Positions 58,378 to 64,000 of a stretch of 64,000 nt of DNA are shown in pieces; within the stretch, counting starts at the first letter, position 1; the number at the start of each line of letters is the position of its first letter. This stretch comes from Terrabacter sp. 28 (GTDB lineage: Bacteria; Actinomycetota; Actinomycetes; Actinomycetales; Dermatophilaceae): NCBI GenBank assembly GCA_000955875.1, contig JYOE01000005.1, forward strand, positions 98,186 to 162,185, read 5' to 3'. Both the position numbers and the translations under genes were made by a program. Below the pieces are notes generated by a model. It was not told where the DNA came from and searched no databases. It was given only the letters and a program-made list of their open reading frames with translations.

Positions 58378-59331
58378 ATGGCTGCAGCCCCGCTCGTCGT
58401 GTCCGTGCCCGAGATCGAGTACGCCGAGGCGCTCGCCGACCTCGACGGCGTCGACACGGTCGTCTGGGACATGTCCGAGCCGCACCCACGAGGTGCGGAG
58501 ATCCGGCTCACGGTCATGCCGTACATGACGAGGCTGCGTCTCGCGGACGTCGCCGTCGGCCTCGACGCGCTCGAGGTCGTGCAGCTGCAGAGCGCAGGCT
58601 ACGAGCAGTTCCTCCCCGAGGTGCCGGAGGGGGTCACGCTGTGCAACGCCGCGGGCGTGCACGACGCGTCGACGGCCGAGCTCGCCCTGGCCCTGACGCT
58701 CGCGTCCGTCCGTGAGATCCCGAAGTTCGTCGTGTCGCAGGCCGGCTCGACCTGGGAGCCCCTCATCCTGCGGTCCGCCCTGGCCGACAGCCGCGTGCTC
58801 GTCGTCGGCTACGGCCAGATCGGGCGCGCGGTGGCGCGCCGTTTCGCGCCCTTCGAGGTGGCACTGACCGCCGTCGCCTCCCGCGCGCGTGACGGCGACG
58901 ACCTCGTCCCGCACGTGCACGGCATCGACGAGCTGCCCGACCTGCTGCCGCACCACGAGGTGGTGGTCGTCATCGTGCCCCTGAGCGAGGCGACGCGCGG
59001 GCTGTTCGACGCCGACATGCTCGGGCGTATGCCGGACGGCGCGGTCCTCGTCAACGTGGCCCGCGGGCCCGTCGTCGACACGGACGCGCTCCTGGCCGAG
59101 TGCGCGTCGGGGCGACTGAGGGCGGCGCTCGACGTGACCGACCCCGAGCCGCTGCCCGCCGACCACGCTCTCTGGACGACTCCCGGCGTGCTCATCACGC
59201 CGCACATCGGCGGGGCGACGCAGGCCATGCGCCCCCGGGCCAAGGCCCTCGTGCGCCGTCAGGTCGAGGCGATGCTGGCAGGCGGTCCCCTCGTGAACGC
59301 GGTCGCGACGGGCGGTACCGCAGGGGGGTGA
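58378..59331 (+). CDS. D-2-hydroxyacid dehydrogenase family protein
   Basis: A 317-residue NAD-dependent enzyme of the D-isomer-specific family. The N-terminal catalytic part is short. The Rossmann loop is VLVVGYGQIGRAVARRF (about residue 140). The catalytic Arg is in NVARGPVVDTDALL, the Glu in DVTDPEPLPADHALW and the His in TPHIGGATQAM. The substrate could be glyoxylate, hydroxypyruvate or another 2-oxoacid. Confidence 0.9.
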   Translation: MAAAPLVVSVPEIEYAEALADLDGVDTVVWDMSEPHPRGAEIRLTVMPYMTRLRLADVAVGLDALEVVQLQSAGYEQFLPEVPEGVTLCNAAGVHDASTAELALALTLASVREIPKFVVSQAGSTWEPLILRSALADSRVLVVGYGQIGRAVARRFAPFEVALTAVASRARDGDDLVPHVHGIDELPDLLPHHEVVVVIVPLSEATRGLFDADMLGRMPDGAVLVNVARGPVVDTDALLAECASGRLRAALDVTDPEPLPADHALWTTPGVLITPHIGGATQAMRPRAKALVRRQVEAMLAGGPLVNAVATGGTAGG

Positions 59332-59340
59332 GCCCGCTCC

Positions 59341-59374
59341 GACAGCGTCAGGGCGACGAGCCCTTGTCGCTGTC
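59341..59374. other. Nested inverted repeat between the dehydrogenase and propeller genes
   Basis: GACAGCG pairs with CGCTGTC, and inside it GGGC pairs with GCCC. It can end the dehydrogenase transcript, and its right arm overlaps the -35 of the next promoter. Confidence 0.55.
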
Positions 59375-59392
59375 AGACCCTTAGTGGACACT
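59364..59392 (+). promoter_or_regulatory. Promoter of the BNR propeller-moaD operon
   Basis: TTGTCG (59364-59369) and GACACT (59387-59392) are 17 bases apart, and the -10 ends six bases before the ATG at 59399. Confidence 0.5.
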
Positions 59393-59398
59393 GTCAAC

Positions 59399-60481
59399 AT
59401 GACCGAGACCATCGTCGCCATCGGCACCCGCAAGGGCCTGTGGGTCGCCCGCAGCAGCGACCGCACCGAGTGGGCCCTCGAGGGTCCGCACTTCCTCATG
59501 AGCGAGGTCGCCTCCGTCGCCGTCGACACGCGAGAGGGGCGCTCGACGGTGCTCGCCGGGGTGAAGTCGTGGCACTGGGGGCCGACCGTCCAGGCCTCGA
59601 CCGACGGCGGTCGCACCTGGACCGAGAGCGCCGAGCGCGCCCTCGCCTTCCCGAGCGACACCGACACCGCGCTCGAGCGGGTGTGGCAGCTGACCCCCGA
59701 CCCGAACGACGCCGACGTCGTCTGGGCCGGCGTCGAGCCGCACGCCCTCTTCCGCAGCACCGACCGGGGCGAGCACTACGAGCTGGTCCGGGGCCTGTGG
59801 GACCACCCGCACCGCCCGAAGTGGGAGCCCGGCTTCGGTGGGGGAGCGGTGCACACGATCGTTCCCGAGGCCGGCCACCCCGAGAACCTCCTCGTCGCGA
59901 TGAGCGCGGGCGGTGTCTACCGCTCGAGTGACTCCGGCGAGACGTGGGCGCCGTCGAACCCGGGCATCCGGGCGTACTTCATGCCCGACGACGAGTACCC
60001 CGAGTACGGCCAGTGCGTGCACAAGGTGGCGCGCGGTGCGGCCGACGGCGCGCTCTACGCCCAGAACCACAAGGGCGTCTACCGCTCCGACGACAACGGG
60101 GCTTCTTGGCAGTCCATCGCCGACGGGCTGCCCACCGACTTCGGGTTCACCATCCTGGCCCACCCGAGACGACCCGGCGTCGTGTGGAACATCCCCGTCG
60201 CCGACGACGGCGAGCGCATCCCGCCCGGCGCCCAGCTGCAGGTGCAGCGCTCCGACGACGGCGGCGCCCACTGGCGCATGCAGGCGCAGGGCCTGCCGTC
60301 CGAGAGCTTCACGTGCGTGCTCCGCGACGCCGCGTCCCTCGACTCCGCCGACCCGGTCGGCGTCTACCTCGGCACCCGCAACGGCGATGTGTTCGCGTCG
60401 GCCGACGAGGGTGAGACCTTCCATCGCATCGCCACGCAGCTGCCCGACGTCCTCGTGGTCCGCGCGGCCCAGCTCGACTGA
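59399..60481 (+). CDS. BNR/Asp-box beta-propeller protein (sialidase- or photosystem-stability-factor-like)
   Basis: A 360-residue cytosolic protein with at least six Asp-box turns: ASTDGGRTW, RSTDRGEHY, RSSDSGETW, RSDDNGASW, RSDDGGAHW and ASADEGETF. It starts TETIVAIGTRKGLWVARSSDR and contains VKSWHWGPTVQ and HRPKWEPGFGGGAVHTI, conserved in actinobacterial homologues labelled exo-alpha-sialidase or glycosyl hydrolase. No signal peptide and no sialidase Arg triad are evident, so a hydrolase role is unproven. The MoaD/ThiS-like gene follows after 17 bases. ATG 59399 is chosen over GTG 59384 from the promoter position. Confidence 0.82.
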   Translation: MTETIVAIGTRKGLWVARSSDRTEWALEGPHFLMSEVASVAVDTREGRSTVLAGVKSWHWGPTVQASTDGGRTWTESAERALAFPSDTDTALERVWQLTPDPNDADVVWAGVEPHALFRSTDRGEHYELVRGLWDHPHRPKWEPGFGGGAVHTIVPEAGHPENLLVAMSAGGVYRSSDSGETWAPSNPGIRAYFMPDDEYPEYGQCVHKVARGAADGALYAQNHKGVYRSDDNGASWQSIADGLPTDFGFTILAHPRRPGVVWNIPVADDGERIPPGAQLQVQRSDDGGAHWRMQAQGLPSESFTCVLRDAASLDSADPVGVYLGTRNGDVFASADEGETFHRIATQLPDVLVVRAAQLD

Positions 60482-60498
60482 GGCACAGGGGTTCTCGT

Positions 60499-60795
60499 AT
60501 GCCGTCTGCTCCCGTCCGCGTCATCCTGCCGGGCATGCTCCGCGACCTCGTGGGGGGCGTCGCCGAGATCGAGGTCGAGTCGCCCGGTGACGGCCAGACC
60601 GTCGCCGAGCTGCTCGACCGCGCCTTCTCCGAGCACCGCATACTCGACGGCAAGGTGCGTGACGAGCGGGGTCAGATCCGCCGGCACGTCAAGGTCTTCG
60701 TCAACGGTGAGGACGCCACACGCGGCGACGGCGTCGCCGCGCAGGTTCCTGCCGGCGCCAGGGTCCACATCATCAACGCCGTGTCCGGCGGCTGA
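60499..60795 (+). CDS. MoaD/ThiS-like ubiquitin-fold protein
   Basis: A 98-residue beta-grasp protein: VRVILPGMLRDLVGGVAEIEVE, QTVAELLDRAF, RRHVKVFVNGEDATRGDGVAAQVPAGARVHIINAVSGG. It ends exactly in Gly-Gly, the tail that is adenylated and thiocarboxylated or conjugated in sulfur carriers and ubiquitin-like modifiers. It is in an operon with the propeller gene and not with moaE, thiG or an E1-like activator; none is in the window. It may be a sulfur carrier for an unknown pathway or a protein modifier. Its ATG lies inside a GTATGCCG octamer. Confidence 0.88.
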   Translation: MPSAPVRVILPGMLRDLVGGVAEIEVESPGDGQTVAELLDRAFSEHRILDGKVRDERGQIRRHVKVFVNGEDATRGDGVAAQVPAGARVHIINAVSGG

Positions 60796-60807
60796 GCGCC
60801 GCGACGG

Positions 60808-62256
60808 TCAGCGCGACGAGACCCGCAGCGCCAGCGGGAAGGTCGCGCGCAGCACGGTGCCACCCCCCGATCGTTCGCTGATCGTCACGTCGCCACCGAA
60901 GGTGCGGAGAGTGTCGCGCAGCAGCCGTAGGCCGAGGTGCCCCTCGCCGCCGGGCAGCCCGTCGGGCCCGCCCGTGCCGCCGGACGACATCTCCGTCCCT
61001 GCGCCCAGTCCGACCCCGTCGTCGCGGACCTCGACGACCGCGGCCTCGTGCACGACCTCAGCCGTCACCTCCACCTCGGTCGCGCGTGCGTGCTTGGCCA
61101 CGTTCCTCAGGGCCTCCCGCACGATGCGGTAGGTCAGCTGTGCGACGCCCAGCGGCTCGCCGAGCCGGGAGTCGACCGCCACGACGACGTCCGTGCCGTG
61201 CCGCCGCTGTCGCTCGGCGAGGTCCTGGATGGCGGGCTCCAGCCCACCGTGCTCGAGGTCGGCCGGGTAGACGTCGGTCAGCAGCTCGCGCACGCCCGAG
61301 ACGCCGCGGGCGACGTCGGTGTGGACCTGCTCGAGCAGGGCGCGCGCCGCCGTGGCCTCGCGCGGCAGTGCCGCCGCCACGGTCGGCAGGGCGTAGCCGA
61401 GGGCGACGATGTCCTGGACGATCCCGTCGTGGAGGTCCTGGGACAACCGTCGCCTCTCGAGGTCCGACGCAGAGAGCGCCTGCGCCATGATCGCCTCCCG
61501 CTCGGCGAGGCCACGGTCGACACGCCTGGCCAGCGACAGGGCGAGGGGGAGCAGGGCGAGGGCCAGCAGCAGCAGCGCCCCGAGTCCGAGCAGCGTGAAC
61601 TGCCAGCGGATGTCGCTGACGTCCTGGCGGATCCGTTCCGTCGGCCAGTACGCCTCGAAGACGAGGGGCGTCCCGTTGTCGGCCCTGAAGCCCACGTACA
61701 CCTCGATCAGCTCCTGGGCAGACTGCTCCGAGACGTTCTCGGGCTTGTCGAGCGGCGAGACCTCACCGGTGGCGTCGTTGGTGCCGAACAGGGTGGCCAC
61801 GTCCTCTTCCAGCTCGAACGTCCTGCCGGTCACCTCCGGCTCGTCGCTCCACAGCACCCGCCCGCTCGCCGTCCAGATCTTCATGTGCGCGATCGACCCG
61901 TCGGCCATGCGGGTGCGCATGAGCCGGACGAGGTCGCGGGTGGCGGCGGTGTCCCCGGTGAGCACCTTGTCGTCCACGAGGGGCGCCACGACGGAGTTGG
62001 CGTACGCGACGCTCCTCGTGGTCGCCTCGCGGACGGACAGTCGCTCTGCCAGGGGGGTCGACAGCAGCAGCGTGCCGGCCGCGACGAGGCCCAGGACTGC
62101 GAGGCTCCACAGCAGGAACCGGACGACCGAGTCGCGCACGACCTTCGAGCGTCCCGGTTGTGGGACGTCGAGCTGTGCGGGTGACGTGCCGGCGGGTCTC
62201 GGCGGCACGACCGCAGTGGTGTCGGAGGTCGTCGTCGGTGGTGTCTTCACTGGCAT
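60808..62256 (-). CDS. Sensor histidine kinase (NarL/DesK class)
   Basis: A 482-residue membrane kinase. Transmembrane segments (about 45-66 and 219-242) enclose an extracytoplasmic sensor domain of about 150 residues. HisKA_3 contains ERRRLSQDLHDGIVQDI with the phospho-acceptor H276. The ATPase domain has IVREALRNVAKHARAT (N box), VEVRDDGVGL (G1) and GHLGLRLLRD (G2-like). A Pro/Thr-rich cytoplasmic lead covers the first 40 residues. It lies three bases after its regulator gene. The signal is unknown. Confidence 0.93.
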   Translation of the reverse strand: MPVKTPPTTTSDTTAVVPPRPAGTSPAQLDVPQPGRSKVVRDSVVRFLLWSLAVLGLVAAGTLLLSTPLAERLSVREATTRSVAYANSVVAPLVDDKVLTGDTAATRDLVRLMRTRMADGSIAHMKIWTASGRVLWSDEPEVTGRTFELEEDVATLFGTNDATGEVSPLDKPENVSEQSAQELIEVYVGFRADNGTPLVFEAYWPTERIRQDVSDIRWQFTLLGLGALLLLALALLPLALSLARRVDRGLAEREAIMAQALSASDLERRRLSQDLHDGIVQDIVALGYALPTVAAALPREATAARALLEQVHTDVARGVSGVRELLTDVYPADLEHGGLEPAIQDLAERQRRHGTDVVVAVDSRLGEPLGVAQLTYRIVREALRNVAKHARATEVEVTAEVVHEAAVVEVRDDGVGLGAGTEMSSGGTGGPDGLPGGEGHLGLRLLRDTLRTFGGDVTISERSGGGTVLRATFPLALRVSSR

Positions 62257-62259
62257 GGC

Positions 62260-62913
62260 TCAGTCCTCGTTCGGGAGCTGGATGAGCCTGCGGCGCAAGG
62301 CGATCATCACGGCTTCGAGCTGGCTGTGGGCGTCGAGCTTCACGAGGAGGCTCTTGATGTAGCCGCGGCACGTCAGCACCGAGATGCCGAGCGTTCGCGC
62401 GATGGTCGTGGGGTCGCGTCCCTCGGCCAGCAGGGTGAGCACCTCCCGCTCGCGAGCGGTCAGCAGGTCGGGCGTGGCCCGCGGGGCGGCGGATGCGCCG
62501 ATGAGCGTGCGCAGCAGGACCGGGTGCACCGCGAAGCCGTCGCGCGGCGCGGTGCGCAGGGACTCCATCAGCTCGGTCAGCGGACCCCCTTTGGGCAGCA
62601 CCGCGCAGGCGCCTGCCTCCGCTGCCCTGGTCAGCAGGGACTCGTCGACGTGCGCGGTCAGCACCACGACACGCGTCTCGGGCCGGTCGGACGTGATGGT
62701 CCTCGTCACGTCGACGCCGTCGCCGTCGTCGAGCCTGACGTCCATGACGACGACGTCGGGAGACGCGGTGGCCACGAGGGCCGTCGCCTCACGGGCCCCG
62801 TGGGCCGTGCCGACACACTCCATGCGGGGCTCCGCGGAGATCGCGAGGCACAGCGCGTCGGCCAGGGTCCGGTGGTCGTCCACCACCAGGACCCGCAGGA
62901 CATCAGACGTCAT
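62260..62913 (-). CDS. NarL/LuxR-type response regulator
   Basis: A 217-residue regulator. The receiver domain has VVDDH, phospho-acceptor D58 in VVVMDVRL, Thr in VVVLTAH and Lys in VLPKGG. The LuxR helix-turn-helix reads LTAREREVLTLLAEGRDPTTIARTLGISVLTCRGYIKSLLVKLDAHSQLEAV. It is the cognate partner of the downstream kinase. It is divergent from the SARP-type gene across a 204-bp spacer, so that gene is a possible target. Confidence 0.94.
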   Translation of the reverse strand: MTSDVLRVLVVDDHRTLADALCLAISAEPRMECVGTAHGAREATALVATASPDVVVMDVRLDDGDGVDVTRTITSDRPETRVVVLTAHVDESLLTRAAEAGACAVLPKGGPLTELMESLRTAPRDGFAVHPVLLRTLIGASAAPRATPDLLTAREREVLTLLAEGRDPTTIARTLGISVLTCRGYIKSLLVKLDAHSQLEAVMIALRRRLIQLPNED

Positions 62914-63117
62914 CGAGAAACCCCCTCGCGGGGGCCCCGCGCCCCCCCGGCACTCCCCCTGGCCTTCAGTATCACGGCACTCGTGCGCCCGCGACGGAAA
63001 ACGGTCCCAAATACTGGGGGTCGTCCCACCCGTGCATGGGAGATCCGCCCGAGCCCGTCGCGACGCACCATGGCAGGCAGGGGAGCTGCCCGGGGATCAG
63101 CTATGGGGGGATCAGAG
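62914..63117. promoter_or_regulatory. Divergent control region between the response regulator and SARP genes
   Basis: The 204-bp spacer holds GGGGATCAG twice (63092-63100 and 63107-63115, period 15) right before the SARP start, a GC hairpin near 62930-62943, and a -10-like AATACT at about 63011 for the plus strand. Direct repeats before a SARP gene may be a site for itself or for the adjacent regulator; the 15-bp period differs from the 11-bp period of classical SARP heptamers. Confidence 0.4.
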
Positions 63118-64000
63118 ATGAAGGATGTCGTCGGCGTACCGGTGGTGCGGTTGTGTGGCGGGCTCGTGGTGGGGCACGGGCCGGGAGCGTTGGGTCCGCG
63201 GGACCTGGGGGGTGCGAAGGCGCGGCACGTGTTGCTGGCGCTGCTGCTCGAGGGTGGTGACCCGGTCTCGAAGGGTCGGATCATCGAGTACCTGTGGGGG
63301 GACACGCCTCCGGCGGGGGCGTTGGGCACGTTGGAGGCGTACGTGAGCCTGCTGCGCAAGCGGCTGGCCGGGGCCCCGGGCGTCGAGGGCGCTGAGGGCG
63401 CTGATGGAGCTGGCGGTGCGGGTGCGCGGGTGGCGCCGATCGTGACGGTGCCGGGCGGGTACCGGTGGGACGTCGCGGCGCGGGCGCAGGGGTTGACGGT
63501 GGACGTGATCGAGTTCGCGCGGTTGGTGGCGCGGGCGCAGGAGCTGTCGGGGGCGGCGGCGGTGGGGGTGTACGCGCAGGCGTTGGCGTTGGTGGCGCGG
63601 CCGTTGCTGCCGGACGAGGCGGACCTGCCGTGGTTGCAGGAGGCGGTGCAGGCGCACGAGGCGCGGGTGCTGCGGGCGTTGGCGGACGGGGCGCGGGCGG
63701 CGTTGGAGGCCGGTGACCTGGGGCACGCGCAGGTGTGGGCGCGGGCGGCGATCGGGCGGGACCGGTTGCTGGAGTCGGCGTGGCTGGTGCTGCTGGAGAC
63801 GTTGGAGCGTCGGGGTGAGCACACGGACGCGGTGCGGGAGTACGAGACGTGTCGCACGGTGTTCGCGGCCGAGCTGGGGTGTGACCCGGGTCCGCGGTTG
63901 CGGGCGGTGTTCCGGCGGTTGCTGGCGGCGACCTCGGAGCAGGACGACCGGTTGCGTGACCTCGTCGCCGCGGTGGTGCGCCTGCACCACGTCCTCGACG
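63118..64000 (+). CDS. SARP/AfsR-type transcriptional regulator, 5' part only
   Basis: The first 294 codons run off the right edge. An OmpR-type winged helix comes first (VVRLCGGLVVGHGPGALGPRDLGGAKARHVLLALLLEGGDPVSKGRIIEYLWGDTPPAGALGTLEAYVSLLRKRL, about residues 8-90). The BTAD domain follows (from DVIEFARLVARAQEL to GCDPGPRLRAVFRRLL), ending with QDDRLRDLVAAVV. SARPs activate secondary-metabolite or pilus/secretion gene sets. Codon use departs from the rest of the window: G-ending codons prevail, with about 18 TTG leucines. Start ATG 63118 follows GGGGATCAGAG. Full length and further domains are not visible. Confidence 0.88.
   Translation, partial: MKDVVGVPVVRLCGGLVVGHGPGALGPRDLGGAKARHVLLALLLEGGDPVSKGRIIEYLWGDTPPAGALGTLEAYVSLLRKRLAGAPGVEGAEGADGAGGAGARVAPIVTVPGGYRWDVAARAQGLTVDVIEFARLVARAQELSGAAAVGVYAQALALVARPLLPDEADLPWLQEAVQAHEARVLRALADGARAALEAGDLGHAQVWARAAIGRDRLLESAWLVLLETLERRGEHTDAVREYETCRTVFAAELGCDPGPRLRAVFRRLLAATSEQDDRLRDLVAAVVRLHHVLD

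Noticed and set aside
59399..60481. Secreted sialidase
   Set aside because: Asp-boxes alone are not proof; there is no signal peptide, no Arg triad and no FRIP-type motif.

Overview
This is high-GC actinobacterial chromosome. It has GTG and TTG starts, C-ending codons, very short spacers, NucS mismatch repair instead of MutSL, the GlgE alpha-glucan pathway, an actinobacterial short methionine synthase, and the gene order etfBA - iscS - mnmA - methionine synthase - ligA - gatCAB that I recall from Mycobacterium and its relatives. The gene set fits Micrococcales, perhaps Intrasporangiaceae; that placement is inference. No tRNA, rRNA, CRISPR array, transposase, integrase or phage gene is visible, and no gap between genes exceeds 300 bp.

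Layout. 1-5.8 kb: 5' part of nucS, a duplicated 3-hydroxyacyl-CoA dehydrogenase, a small zinc-ribbon protein, DinB, a methyltransferase, an AI-2E-type permease and an SRPBCC protein. 5.8-11 kb: acyl-CoA genes pointing to an ethylmalonyl-CoA or methylmalonyl-CoA route (ccr, epimerase, thiolase, meaB), with a polysaccharide deacetylase among them. 11-15.3 kb: acetyltransferases, a thiamine-binding-family protein, a lipoprotein and a CnoX-like thioredoxin. 15.4-30.2 kb: an alpha-glucan/trehalose block. glgE-treS-mak-glgB-pgm plus a degenerate kinase-like gene form one tightly coupled minus-strand operon; glgP is divergent from it, and glgX converges on glgP. 30.3-34 kb: ybjN-like, enoyl-CoA hydratase and a NIF3-insert-domain gene in a coupled operon, then etfBA. 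34-46 kb: a small membrane protein, a secreted subtilase, iscS-mnmA, a GNAT, methionine synthase, an L,D-transpeptidase lipoprotein, fadD and ligA. 46-51 kb: a five-gene branched-chain amino acid ABC transporter, livGFKHM. 51-60.8 kb: gatCAB, a DUF937 protein, a sugar dehydrogenase lipoprotein, a MOSC protein, a hydroxyacid dehydrogenase, and a BNR-propeller gene paired with a ubiquitin-like MoaD/ThiS gene. 60.8-64 kb: a histidine kinase/response regulator pair and the start of a SARP-type regulator with clearly different codon use.

How the parts fit. GlgE, TreS, maltokinase, GlgB, Pgm, GlgP and GlgX link trehalose and maltose-1-phosphate to branched glucan and back to glucose phosphates. The acyl-CoA enzymes, EtfAB, FadD and enoyl-CoA hydratase make a beta-oxidation/C4-CoA set. 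IscS and MnmA thiolate tRNA, and GatCAB makes Gln-tRNA (and/or Asn-tRNA).

Two window-wide signals stand out. The octamer GTATGCCG (or its complement) occurs 28 times, where base composition predicts about two. It forces otherwise rare TAT, ATA and GCA codons inside genes and builds hairpins between genes. Separately, more than twenty genes carry a TANNNT-like -10 box 6-8 bases before the start codon, the signature of leaderless transcription; this also fixes several start codons.
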